Source: Lysobacterales bacterium (GTDB lineage Bacteria; Pseudomonadota; Gammaproteobacteria; Xanthomonadales; Xanthomonadaceae). Taken from it: a DNA stretch of 64,000 nucleotides. The stretch covers positions 930,001-994,000 of the forward strand of contig JADCRD010000001.1 in NCBI GenBank assembly GCA_014946745.1, read 5' to 3'. The notes beneath the pieces were generated by a model. It did no database searches, was not told where the DNA came from, and worked only from the letters and a program-made list of their open reading frames with translations. A program made the translations under genes and the position numbers. Below are positions 1 to 8,279 of the stretch, piece after piece. Every line of letters begins with the position of its first letter. Position 1 is the first letter of the stretch.

Positions 1-202
1 TGCTGGCGTGAGCCCGCGCAAGCGCACCGTGGCGATGGCGCGTTCTCTCGCGTCTGCGTGATCGCATCTGCGGCTTGCGCCGCGGCCTCGCTGACGCTGT
101 ACGCGTCAACCGGACGCGGCCTGAGGTTGACGGATTGGCGGGTTGTTGCGCGCGGCGTGCGCATCCACAGTGCGCGCCCCAACGCACCTCGCCGGAGCCC
201 CG

Positions 203-1327
203 ATGTCCCAGGACAGTCACCGCCTGCATCTGCAGTTCACCAGCGCTGCGCCGCAGCGCCTGTTCGAGCGTTGGCTCGCCGCTTACGTCGAGGGCGATGG
301 CGAGGCGCAGCAGCGCTGGGGCCGCATGCTGGGTCTGCCCAGCGATGCGCTCACCGCGGACGCGTGGTTCAACGTCGAGAGCGCCCTTGATGGCATGTGC
401 TGCGTGGTGAACTACGACACCCGAACGTCGGAAGACCCGCCGCTGCGCCTGCTGCAGGGCCTGTACGCGCGCGGCCTGCTGGGCGGCGTCGTGCTCAGCA
501 CCTTCCATAGTCAGGTGGGCGAGCGCAGTGCGCTGCTGTTCGATGCGGGCCTGCAGGTGGGCTCGGAGAAGCTGCGCGCGCGGCGTCCTGAGCTCGCGCA
601 TCTCATCGATGCGCTGGCGCAGAACCTGGACGAGGGCGAAGACGGGTCTTTGGCGCGCGGACCCGATACGCCGCGGCCGATCGCTGCGCTGATCGCGGAG
701 CAGGACAAACAGCGCCGCGAGGCGGAAGCCGCCGTCGATGCCGTGCGCGATTTCGTCAAGGCGGCACGCGCGAGCGGCAGCTCTCCGCTGGAGCTGCTGC
801 AGGCCGTGAGCCTCGTGCGTCGACTGCTGCGCATGGCCGCCTGGGGCCTGGGCTCGCTGGTGGTGGGCGGTCTGCTCTTGGCCTACACGCCGCTGCGCTG
901 GTGGGCGCTGCCGCTGCTGCTGTGGGCCCTGCTCAGCTACCGGTTTCACTGGCGCGAGCTGGGCAAAGAGCGCTGGTCGCGAACGAACTGGAGCTACCAC
1001 CTGTTTGTCTGGCTGACTCCGGTGGTGCTGGTCGGCGGGTTCTTTGCGCTTGAACCCGCCGACCTGCAGTGGGCGTATGTCAGCGCATCCGGCCTGCTCG
1101 CAGCGCTGATGCTGTGGACCTTGGGCGATGCGCTGTTCGGTGCGTCCGATTCCGATGCGCTGAGCACGCCCGCCAGCCTCGACGCCGTCGCAGCCGAGGA
1201 AGCTCCGCCAGCGCGCTGGATGGAAGTGCTGGGCACCGTCGTGCTGTCGCTGCCGTCCTTCATCGCCGCACTGCTGGGCGTGCTGTGGAGCCTGCGGCTG
1301 CCCGTGGTGCAGGGCTGGCTGGGCTGA
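203..1327 (+). CDS. Membrane protein of unknown function (374 aa)
   Basis: I do not recognise this family. The N-terminal 210 residues look soluble and acidic, with a charged helical stretch near residues 175-195 (EQDKQRREAEAAVDAVRDF). From about residue 211 to the C-terminus there are four or five hydrophobic segments (for example LGSLVVGGLLLAY, WALPLLLWALL, LFVWLTPVVLVGGFFAL, VLSLPSFIAALLGVLW), so it is probably an inner-membrane protein with a cytoplasmic head. I chose the ATG at 203 because GGAG lies seven bases upstream; an in-frame start at 143 would add an Arg/Ala-rich stretch that looks non-coding. Its TGA stop directly abuts a MITE-like repeat. No neighbour suggests a function. Confidence 0.75.
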   Translation: MSQDSHRLHLQFTSAAPQRLFERWLAAYVEGDGEAQQRWGRMLGLPSDALTADAWFNVESALDGMCCVVNYDTRTSEDPPLRLLQGLYARGLLGGVVLSTFHSQVGERSALLFDAGLQVGSEKLRARRPELAHLIDALAQNLDEGEDGSLARGPDTPRPIAALIAEQDKQRREAEAAVDAVRDFVKAARASGSSPLELLQAVSLVRRLLRMAAWGLGSLVVGGLLLAYTPLRWWALPLLLWALLSYRFHWRELGKERWSRTNWSYHLFVWLTPVVLVGGFFALEPADLQWAYVSASGLLAALMLWTLGDALFGASDSDALSTPASLDAVAAEEAPPARWMEVLGTVVLSLPSFIAALLGVLWSLRLPVVQGWLG

Positions 1328-1504
1328 GAGCATGTGAAAAACCACCCGCCTACTGCGGCCGCCTCTGGACGTCCGCGGCGGCAGCGCGCTCCGCGAATTC
1401 CGCGGTCACTGGCTCGCCAAACTCCCTTGAATTCACGTCGCGCGCTTTGCCACGAACGCCCAGAGACGCCCTCGCTACAGCGTCTGGGCTTTTTTCACAC
1501 GCTC
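1328..1504. mobile_element. MITE-like element with 14-bp terminal inverted repeats
   Basis: The left end GAGCATGTGAAAAA (1328-1341) is the reverse complement, with one mismatch, of the right end TTTTTCACACGCTC (1491-1504). Both ends are flanked by the trinucleotide TGA (1325-1327 and 1505-1507), which could be a 3-bp target duplication; the left copy is the stop codon of the preceding gene. The 177-bp interior has no credible reading frame but contains a hairpin with a T-tract. This fits a small non-autonomous mobile element. The family is not identified. Confidence 0.55.
1458..1495 (+). terminator. Rho-independent terminator-like hairpin inside the MITE-like element
   Basis: GCCCAGA (1458-1464) pairs with TCTGGGC (1483-1489), extended by ACGC/GCGT across a two-base bulge, and is followed by six T residues (1490-1495). 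It lies about 130 bases after the stop of the membrane protein gene, so the mobile element may supply that gene's terminator. Confidence 0.55.
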
Positions 1505-1778
1505 TGAGCGCAGGTGAGAATCCCAGGGCAACACGGATCAAGTCCCTCCTGGCCTTGATCCGTGGTCGCGGGTCCGGCACCTGTCCGGACTCGTTCGGCC
1601 GCTATGCGGCGACGCCTTCGCTTCGCTCGGTCACGCTGGATCAAGCATCGCGTGCTCGATCCGCGGGCGCGCCCTCGATGGCGCGCGGCAACGCTGAATT
1701 CTTCAGCGTTGCCGCAGGCCTGCGGCGCGCGCCGCCGTACGAGGGCCTCGCGATGAGCACGCCGGCTGGAGAGCTCGA
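1505..1778. other. Gene-free, hairpin-rich intergenic stretch downstream of holC
   Basis: No credible coding sequence is seen. Three inverted repeats stand out: ACGGATCAAG (1533-1542) with CTTGATCCGT (1554-1563); GGATC-AGCA with TGCT-GATCC near 1639-1662; and a perfect 13-bp pair, CGGCAACGCTGAA (1686-1698) with TTCAGCGTTGCCG (1702-1714), loop TTC. The last could terminate holC transcription on the minus strand, though no T-run follows. Confidence 0.5.
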
Positions 1779-2201
1779 CTACATGTCGTGCTTGTTGAGC
1801 GCGTAGCCCAGCGCCTTGTACTGGCTCCAGCGCGCGCGCAGCGGCTCGCGTGCCGCCGGATCAGCAGGCACCACTTCCAGCACCCGTTCGAAGGGTGGCG
1901 GGGCAACTTCATCGCGCAGGTTCAGCACCAGCGGACGCGAGGGCGTGTCGACTCCGGGCGGCACGATCAGCACCGGGGTGATGTCGTCGTCCTCGTCCAT
2001 GCCCGCGACCTGGTGCGGGATGTAGGCGTCCTCGTCGAACTCCCACAGCAGCTGGTCGATCTCCTCGGCCTGCTCTTCGCTGCGCGCGAGGATCAGCATC
2101 GGCTGCCCCGCGCCATAGCCGCGCTTGGTCAGCTCGCAGACGAGCTTCAGCGGCTCCTCAAGGAAGCGCGGTTTGGCGATCAGGTAGAAGTCGGCGCGCA
2201 T
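1779..2201 (-). CDS. holC: DNA polymerase III subunit chi
   Basis: This 140-residue protein begins MRADFYLIAKPRFLEEPLKL, the usual opening of chi, the clamp-loader-associated subunit that links polymerase III to single-strand-binding protein. Typical landmarks follow: LVCELTKRGYGAGQPMLILA, then the acidic EIDQLLWEFDEDAYIPHQV segment where chi normally has 'LW.f.d.sFlPH', then PVLIVPPG and LVLNLRDE, ending in KALGYALNKHDM. Length matches the family (about 140-150 aa). The start is the ATG at 2201; upstream DNA in frame is heptamer repeat, not protein. It lies downstream of pepA on the same strand, as commonly seen in Xanthomonadales, and was probably co-transcribed before the repeat intervened. 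Confidence 0.93.
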   Translation of the reverse strand: MRADFYLIAKPRFLEEPLKLVCELTKRGYGAGQPMLILARSEEQAEEIDQLLWEFDEDAYIPHQVAGMDEDDDITPVLIVPPGVDTPSRPLVLNLRDEVAPPPFERVLEVVPADPAAREPLRARWSQYKALGYALNKHDM

Positions 2202-2206
2202 TTGGG

Positions 2207-2437
2207 AGCGGGGATTGGGGAGTAGGGATTGGGGATTGGTCGAGAAGCCGGGATTCGGGATTGGGGATTCGGGATTCGTAGAGCGGTCGTGTCGCCGGGA
2301 TGCGCGCCTGGGGTCGAGCGGAGTGCGTAGCTGGAAGCTCTCGAAGCGGGAAACTCTGCGGGCTGCTGATAGCAAGCGCCGGGCGCTCGGCGCCCGGCAC
2401 GAAAAAACCAATCCCTAATCCCTAATCCCCAATCCCG
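2207..2437. repeat. Heptamer-based long inverted repeat between pepA and holC
   Basis: Variants of GGGATTC/GGGATTG are repeated at 2209-2278 on the plus strand. The complementary form (CCAATCCC, CTAATCCC, CCCAATCCC) fills 2408-2437. About 30 bases at each end are near-perfect inverted complements of each other (2211-2240 with 2408-2437, only about three mismatches by eye). The roughly 165-bp interior encodes nothing recognisable. The arms touch the holC start region and end five bases before the pepA stop codon. Confidence 0.6.
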
Positions 2438-2441
2438 GCTC

Positions 2442-3914
2442 TCAAGCCTTGGAGCTCAGCCACTCCACCAGCAGCGGCACCGGTCGTCCGGTGGCGAGGC
2501 CCTTGCGGCCTTCGTCCCAGGCGGTGCCGGCGATGTCGAGGTGGGCCCAGCGCTGGCCGTCGGTGAAGCGGGCGAGGAAGCAGCCGGCGGTGATGGCGCC
2601 GGCCCACTTGCCGCCGATGTTGGCCATGTCGGCGAAGCCGGAGTCGAGCAGGGGCTGGTAGTCGTCCCACAGCGGCAGGCGCCAGGCGCGGTCGTGGACC
2701 TGCTCGCCGGCGGCCAGCAGCTCGTTCGCCAGATCGTCGTGCTTGCTCATCAGGCCGTGCGGGAACTTGCCGAGCGCGATCACGCAGGCGCCGGTCAGGG
2801 TGGCGACGTCGATCAGCGCCTGCGGCTCGTACTTCTGCGCGTAGGTCAGCGCATCACACAGGATCAGTCGGCCTTCGGCATCGGTGTTCAGCACTTCGAT
2901 GGTCTTGCCCGACATCGAGGTCAGCACATCGGAGGGGCGGTAGGCATTGGCGTCCGGCATGTTTTCGACCGCCGGCACCACCACCACGAGGTTGATCGGC
3001 AGGCCGAGCTTGACCACTGACAGGAAGGTGCCGATGACGGACGCGCCGCCGCACATGTCGAACTTCATCTCCTCCATGCCGGGGCCGGGCTTCAGGCTGA
3101 TGCCGCCGGTGTCGAAGGTGATGGCCTTGCCCACCAGCGCGTAGGGGCGCTGGTCATTGGCGCCGCCGGCGTACTTCAGCACGATCAGGCGCGGCAAATT
3201 GCCGGAGCCGGCGGCGACGCCGAGCAGGCTGCCCATGCCCAGCGCCTGCATCTGCTCGCGCTCCAGCACTTCGACGCTGACCTTATCGTGGCTGGCGGCA
3301 ATGCCGCGGGCGGCTTCGGCCAGATAGGCGGGGGTGCAGATGTTGGGCGGCAGGTTGCCCAGCTCGCGACACAGGCGCACGCCTTCGGCGATGGCCTGGG
3401 CGCGCTGGAGTTGCGCGGCGTGGGCGGGCTCGCCCAGCAGGTTGAGGCTTTCAACGCCGCCTTCGCTGTTCGACTTTTTGGTCGCGGTGTAGCGATAGCT
3501 GGCGTGGTCGGCAGCGACGGCCGCCTGTCGCACCGCCCAGCCGCCGTCGCGGCCGGCGATCTCAAGCGCGCTCAGGGTCAGCAGCACCTGGCGCGCCGGG
3601 CTGCCGGCCAGCGCCTTGATCGCATCGCCGACGGCCTTCTGGTAGCGGCCGGCGTCAAACTTGGCCGCATCCCCCAAGCCCACACACAGCACCCGGCTGG
3701 CGCGGCTGCCGGCCACTCCGCGCAGCAGCACGCTGCGGCCCGGCTTGCCACTGATGTCGCCGGCCGACAGCCAGGCGGAGAGCTGGCCGCCACTGCGCTC
3801 GTCCACGGCCTTGGCCGGGGCGCTCAGGCCGGCATCCTCGAAAACACCGAGGATGAGCGTGTCGACATCCGCCTCGGCGGGGTGGGTCTGGACGAGGTTC
3901 AGCTTGAGTGCCAT
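2442..3914 (-). CDS. pepA: Leucyl aminopeptidase (M17, PepA)
   Basis: This 490-residue cytoplasmic metallo-aminopeptidase removes N-terminal residues from peptides; in other bacteria PepA is hexameric and can also bind DNA. The C-terminal half has the M17 signature: [20 protein letters not shown] with the metal-binding Lys and Asp, then [14 protein letters not shown], and the diagnostic NTDAEGRL with metal-ligand Asp and Glu plus the catalytic Arg. The start is the ATG at 3914 ([16 protein letters not shown]); a longer in-frame extension back to 4118 is Arg-rich and implausible. It diverges from lptF, leaving about 250 bases for promoters. Its stop lies next to a heptamer repeat arm. Confidence 0.96.
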   Translation of the reverse strand: MALKLNLVQTHPAEADVDTLILGVFEDAGLSAPAKAVDERSGGQLSAWLSAGDISGKPGRSVLLRGVAGSRASRVLCVGLGDAAKFDAGRYQKAVGDAIKALAGSPARQVLLTLSALEIAGRDGGWAVRQAAVAADHASYRYTATKKSNSEGGVESLNLLGEPAHAAQLQRAQAIAEGVRLCRELGNLPPNICTPAYLAEAARGIAASHDKVSVEVLEREQMQALGMGSLLGVAAGSGNLPRLIVLKYAGGANDQRPYALVGKAITFDTGGISLKPGPGMEEMKFDMCGGASVIGTFLSVVKLGLPINLVVVVPAVENMPDANAYRPSDVLTSMSGKTIEVLNTDAEGRLILCDALTYAQKYEPQALIDVATLTGACVIALGKFPHGLMSKHDDLANELLAAGEQVHDRAWRLPLWDDYQPLLDSGFADMANIGGKWAGAITAGCFLARFTDGQRWAHLDIAGTAWDEGRKGLATGRPVPLLVEWLSSKA

Positions 3915-4162
3915 GGCTTTCCTGTAGATCGCGATCGGTGGATACTGCCGCGCCCCGTGCCGCGTCCCGCCTGCTCGGCAGCGGCGGCGGGTCAGCGGGG
4001 AGCGGAAAGCCCGCGATTCTACCAGCCCGCCCCGAGCCCACCGTTGCCCCGCCTTCACGAACCGACGTCGTCGCGCCCGCGCTGCGACCTTCGAATGACG
4101 CCCTTGGAATCCAAGCACGCTCCCACCGCCGGCTGCGCCGTGCTTCGCTTTGGCGAGGGCGC

Positions 4163-5266
4163 GTGATCCGTCGCATTGACCGCTATGTCTGGCGCGAGCT
4201 GGCCGGGGCCTTCCTTGCCGCCACGCTGGTGCTGCTGATGGTGAGCTTCAGTGGCCTGTTCGCCGACCTGCTGAGCAAGATCGCGCGCGGCAAGGTGCCG
4301 GCCGCCCTGCTGATGTCGCAGGTCGGCCTGCGCTCGGTCGACATCCTGCCCCTGCTGCTGCCGCTGTCGCTGTTCCTGGGCGTGATGCTGGGCCTGGGCC
4401 GGCTGTACCGCGACAGCGAGATGTCGGTACTGGCCGCGGTGGGCCTTGGCATCGGCGATCTCAAGCGCTCCATCCTCGCTCTTGCCCTGCCGGTCGCGCT
4501 CATCGTCGGCCTGGCCTCGCTGTGGCTGTCGCCGATGGCGCAGCGGGCGGCCACGCGGATGATCGAAGAGGCCAACAAGAGCCTGCTGGTGATCGGTCTT
4601 GAGCCCGGTCGCTTCGTCGAGCTGCCCGGGCGCAGCGCGGTGATCTACCTCTCGGACATGAGCGAGGACGGCAGCGAGTTCCGCGGCCTGTTCGTGGCCA
4701 GCGAGCGCGACGGTCGCCTCGACGTGGTCACCGCGCGCTCGGGTGAACTGTTCCTTGAAGCCCAGGGCGATGAGCGCTACCTCTCGCTCACCGATGGCTT
4801 CCGCGTCGAGGGCGATCCCAAGGCGCTCGACTTCCGCATGATGCGCTTCGCCCGCAACGACATCCGCGTGCCCGACAGCGAGCGCGCCGAGATGGGGCGA
4901 CCCGAGTCGCAGCGCACGCTGCCAGTGCTGCTGGCGGCCGACGACCCGGCCAGCAAGGCCGAGCTGCACTGGCGCCTGGCTGCGCCAATTGCCGCCCTGC
5001 TGTTGGTGCTGCTGGCCTTGCCGTTGGCGCGGACACCGCCGCGGGCGGCGCGCTACGGTGGCCTCCTCATCGCCCTGCTGGGCTATGTGGTGTATCTCAA
5101 TGCGCTCGGCATCGGTCGCGCCCTGATCGCCGATGGCACCGTGCCGGGCTGGCTCGGGTTGTGGTGGGTGCACGCTGCCGTGGCCGGCGTCGCGATCTGG
5201 CTGCTGCGCCGGCAGTCGCGGGCGAATCGTCCCCGCCTTCGCCTGCGCGCCGCGGGTGCGGCATGA
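4163..5266 (+). CDS. lptF: LPS export system permease LptF
   Basis: LptF pairs with LptG in the inner-membrane LptB2FG transporter, which extracts lipopolysaccharide and feeds it to the LptC/A bridge. The GTG start at 4163 gives [25 protein letters not shown], a typical N-terminal cytoplasmic helix and first membrane segment. The 367-residue length, the N- and C-terminal membrane helices with a periplasmic jellyroll between them (about residues 125-265), and the C-terminal run of helices near residues 275-360 all fit the YjgP/YjgQ family. Its TGA overlaps the lptG ATG (ATGA), so the pair is translationally coupled. The upstream in-frame extension is poor in protein-like sequence. Confidence 0.93.
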   Translation: MIRRIDRYVWRELAGAFLAATLVLLMVSFSGLFADLLSKIARGKVPAALLMSQVGLRSVDILPLLLPLSLFLGVMLGLGRLYRDSEMSVLAAVGLGIGDLKRSILALALPVALIVGLASLWLSPMAQRAATRMIEEANKSLLVIGLEPGRFVELPGRSAVIYLSDMSEDGSEFRGLFVASERDGRLDVVTARSGELFLEAQGDERYLSLTDGFRVEGDPKALDFRMMRFARNDIRVPDSERAEMGRPESQRTLPVLLAADDPASKAELHWRLAAPIAALLLVLLALPLARTPPRAARYGGLLIALLGYVVYLNALGIGRALIADGTVPGWLGLWWVHAAVAGVAIWLLRRQSRANRPRLRLRAAGAA

Positions 5267-6360
5267 GAGGCTGGATCAACCGCGCCGACTGGCTGGTGAT
5301 GAGCCAGGTGCTGGGCGCCCTGCTGCTGACCTGGGGCGTGCTGCTGGGCTTCGACGCCGTGGCGGCCCTGGTCGGCGAGCTCGATGAGATCGGCGAGGGC
5401 GACTACGCGCTCGATACCGCCTTTCTCTATGTCGCCTTCACTCTGCCGCGCCGCGCCTACGAGCTGTTTCCTACCGCGGCCCTGATCGGCAGCGTGCTCG
5501 GCCTGGGCAGCCTGGCGGCCACCTCTGAATTGACCGCGCTGCGCGCCGCCGGGCTGCCGCGCTGGCGCATCTCCGCCGCCGCCGGTGCCCTGGTGCTGAT
5601 GCTGACCGGGCTGATGGTGATCTCGGGCGAAACCTTGGGCCCCTGGGGCGATCGCGCCGCCCAGGCTTTGGCCGTGCAGGCCAAGTCCAAGGATGTCTCG
5701 CTGGCCAGCGGCTCTGGCCTGTGGGCGCGCGAGGGCGATCTGTTCTTGAACGCGCGGCGCGGCTCCGTGCAGGGCGAGGGCAGCCTGTCCAAGGTGGTGC
5801 TGGAAGATGTCCGCCTGTTCGAGTTCGACGCCGAGGGTCGGCTGATCGCCATCGCGCTGGCCGCGCGCGCTGAGCACCTCGGCAACAGCTGGGATCTGAT
5901 CGAGGTGCGCCGCACGCGCTTCTTCGAGCGCCACGCCGAGCTCGAGGAGAAAGCCCGCGAGCGCTGGGACTCGGCGCTCAGCCCGGAGATCCTCGACTTC
6001 AGCATCACCCGGCCGCGCTATCTGGCGCTCAGCGACCTCGGCCACAGCATCGACTACCTGACCCGCAACGAGCTGGACGCCGGCCCCTTCATCACCGCCT
6101 GGTGGGCGCGGGTGTTCTATCCGCTGAACGCCCTGGTGCTCTGCCTCGCGGTCATGCCCTTCGCCTTCGGCAGCCTGCGCTCGGGCGGTTTCGGCAAGCG
6201 CCTGTTCCTCGGCATCGCCTTCGGCCTCGGCTATTTCCTGCTGCAGCGGCTCAGCGTCAATCTCGCCGAGGTCTACCACCAGCCGATCTGGCTGGCCAAC
6301 CTCGTGCCGCCCGTGGTCTTGGGCGGGTTCTCGTGGTGGCGGTTCCGGCGGAGGTTCTGA
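5263..6360 (+). CDS. lptG: LPS export system permease LptG
   Basis: This is the second permease half of LptB2FG, 365 residues. It starts at the ATG inside the lptF stop ([25 protein letters not shown]). N-terminal helices with RRAYELFPTAALIGSVLGLGSLAATSELTALRAAG match the conserved LptG coupling region. A periplasmic jellyroll fills about residues 125-265, and three C-terminal helices end the protein (YPLNALVLCLAVMPFAFGSLRSGGFGKRLFLGIAFGLGYF). Only two hairpins lie between it and the convergent peptide transporter. Confidence 0.95.
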   Translation: MRGWINRADWLVMSQVLGALLLTWGVLLGFDAVAALVGELDEIGEGDYALDTAFLYVAFTLPRRAYELFPTAALIGSVLGLGSLAATSELTALRAAGLPRWRISAAAGALVLMLTGLMVISGETLGPWGDRAAQALAVQAKSKDVSLASGSGLWAREGDLFLNARRGSVQGEGSLSKVVLEDVRLFEFDAEGRLIAIALAARAEHLGNSWDLIEVRRTRFFERHAELEEKARERWDSALSPEILDFSITRPRYLALSDLGHSIDYLTRNELDAGPFITAWWARVFYPLNALVLCLAVMPFAFGSLRSGGFGKRLFLGIAFGLGYFLLQRLSVNLAEVYHQPIWLANLVPPVVLGGFSWWRFRRRF

Positions 6361-6394
6361 GCGCCTAGCCCCTGCGCCGCGGTGCCCGGAGAGG

Positions 6395-6480
6395 GCTCCC
6401 GCGGCTGGCAGGCCGCGGGAGCATCACGGTTTCGCGCGTGCATCCGCGCCCCGGTGCGGCTCGCGGGCTTCAAGCCGCAC
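6395..6480. terminator. Paired hairpins between convergent lptG and the POT transporter
   Basis: GCTCCCGCGGC (6395-6405) pairs perfectly with GCCGCGGGAGC (6412-6422) across a 6-base loop. A second stem, GTGCGGCT (6454-6461) with AGCCGCAC (6473-6480), follows. Neither has a T-run, so a bidirectional or Rho-assisted terminator is an inference from their position between converging genes. Confidence 0.45.
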
Positions 6481-6519
6481 AGGGGCCTTGCAGCAGGGAG
6501 GGCCTGCGCGCCGCCGGGT

Positions 6520-8106
6520 TCAGCGCGGACGGGTCAGGCGGTTCAGCAGTGGCGACAGCAGCAGCATGAACACGCCGGCGGCGATGCCGATCCACATCAT
6601 CTGGCCGAAGAACTCGCCGTAGGTCGTGAGCGCCTTCGGCCCATCGAAGCTGCCGTCGGCCTCCGGCGCGATCGAGGCCCAGGTGCCGAAGCGGCCGGCG
6701 ATCATTTCGCCGAAGGCCGATGCAAGGAACCACGCACCCATCATCATGCCCACCACGCGCGGAACCGATAGCGTTGTGACGGCTGAGAGGCCAATAGGCG
6801 ATAGCAGCATCTCGCCGAGCACCATGACCGCATAGGCGCCGATGATCCACCACAAGCTCACGAGTTGCCCACGGTCGCCACTCTCTGCGCCGATCTGAAG
6901 CAGCCCCATGGCGAGGCCGACCAGGATGAGTGCCAGGCCGAACTTGACCGCGAGGCCGGGATTCAAGTTGCGCTTGTCAAGCCGTGGCCAAAGCCACGCA
7001 AAGATCGGGCTGAAGAGAATCACGAATGCCGCACCAAAGTTGGTGGTCTGGCTGGCTTGCCACTCAAAGCCCAGTGCCCGCAGATCACTTGTGCGTTCGG
7101 CAAAAGCGATCCAGGGGCCGTAGCTCAGTTCGTAGAGTCCCCAGAACAGGGCGCTAATCGCGATCAGCACCATGAGGGTGATCATCCGGCCGCGTTCCAG
7201 AGGCGTGACACCAGAAAACAGAAACCGGCAGAACCAGACGAGAAGCCCCGTCGCCAGCACCACTGCAACAACCTCAGTGAGCGTGACCACGTGACCTTCG
7301 AAGACGGCGCCGAGCCAGCTGAAGTCGAGGCGTGTCTGCAGCACTTGCCAGACCGCTACGGTGCCGACAAGGCTCGCGAGATAGATCAACCATTCGCGCG
7401 ACAGCCCGGCGAATGCTGGAGCAGCAAGGTGCTCCGGATTCGAGGGCTCTGCCAGCCCGCGTAGATGCTTCTGACCCAGCATGAACTGCACAAGGCCGAG
7501 CGCCATCATCACCCCGGCGAGGGCGAAACCATAGCCCCAGCCGATGACTTCACCCACCCATGCGACTACGAGCGACGAGATCCACGCGCCCACATTGATG
7601 CCCATGTAGAAGATGGTGAAGCCGGACTCGCGGCGCGGGTCGGCTTCGGCATACAGGCGGCCGACGATGGTTGAGATGTTCGGCTTGAGGAAGCCCACGC
7701 CGACCGCGATCAGAGCCAGCGAGCCGTACATCACCTGGAGCGCCAGCAGGTCCTGCTGGGCGGCGCCGACGCTGCCGCTGGCCTGGCTGCCCGTAAAGGC
7801 CATGCCGAGTTGGCCCAGCACCAGCAGCACGCCGCCGAACACCACCGCCTTGCGCATGCCGAGGTAGCGGTCGGCCAGGATGCCGCCGAGCAGGGGCAGG
7901 GCGTAGGCCAGGCCCGCATAGGTGCCGAGCAGCAGGTAACCGTTGCTGTCGGTGAACAGGTGATGCTTGGTGAGGTACAGAAAGAGCAGGGCCTTCATGC
8001 CGTAGAAGGCGAAGCGCTCCCACATCTCGGTGAGGAAGCAGACGTACAGGCCTTTGGGATGGCCGAACAACTCCCCGCTGCTCGCGGGATGGATGGCTTG
8101 GGACAC
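6520..8106 (-). CDS. POT/PTR family proton-coupled peptide transporter
   Basis: This 528-residue inner-membrane MFS transporter imports di- and tripeptides with protons. The POT hallmark ExxERFxxYG appears as EMWERFAFYGMKALLFLYL near the N-terminus, and the PTR2 signature region reads FTIFYMGINVGAWISSLVVAWVGE. About fourteen hydrophobic segments are visible, the usual number for bacterial POT proteins. I chose the GTG at 8106 (VSQAIHPASSGELFGHPKGL) because GGGAG lies nine bases upstream; an extension to 8253 is not protein-like. It is divergent from the S9 peptidase gene, which may supply peptides, although that link is only inferred. Confidence 0.92.
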   Translation of the reverse strand: MSQAIHPASSGELFGHPKGLYVCFLTEMWERFAFYGMKALLFLYLTKHHLFTDSNGYLLLGTYAGLAYALPLLGGILADRYLGMRKAVVFGGVLLVLGQLGMAFTGSQASGSVGAAQQDLLALQVMYGSLALIAVGVGFLKPNISTIVGRLYAEADPRRESGFTIFYMGINVGAWISSLVVAWVGEVIGWGYGFALAGVMMALGLVQFMLGQKHLRGLAEPSNPEHLAAPAFAGLSREWLIYLASLVGTVAVWQVLQTRLDFSWLGAVFEGHVVTLTEVVAVVLATGLLVWFCRFLFSGVTPLERGRMITLMVLIAISALFWGLYELSYGPWIAFAERTSDLRALGFEWQASQTTNFGAAFVILFSPIFAWLWPRLDKRNLNPGLAVKFGLALILVGLAMGLLQIGAESGDRGQLVSLWWIIGAYAVMVLGEMLLSPIGLSAVTTLSVPRVVGMMMGAWFLASAFGEMIAGRFGTWASIAPEADGSFDGPKALTTYGEFFGQMMWIGIAAGVFMLLLSPLLNRLTRPR

Positions 8107-8279
8107 GCGTTGGGACTCCCGCGGTAGGAATGGCCCGCGCGCGAGGTCGCCCGCTGAGGGCGGGGCGCAGGGCGGCGCGAGTATAGCGACAGCCTGAATC
8201 TGCCCTTCCAGACGAAGCTTCGGGTTGGCAGCCCCAAGGGCGAGGCCTAACATGCCTGCGAACCTATGGAGCCACTCCG

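Noticed and set aside
1533-1563. FNR or Crp binding site in the inverted repeat ACGGATCAAG/CTTGATCCGT
   Set aside because: The half-sites are separated by 11 bases rather than four, and no promoter lies next to it; it is better read as a hairpin.
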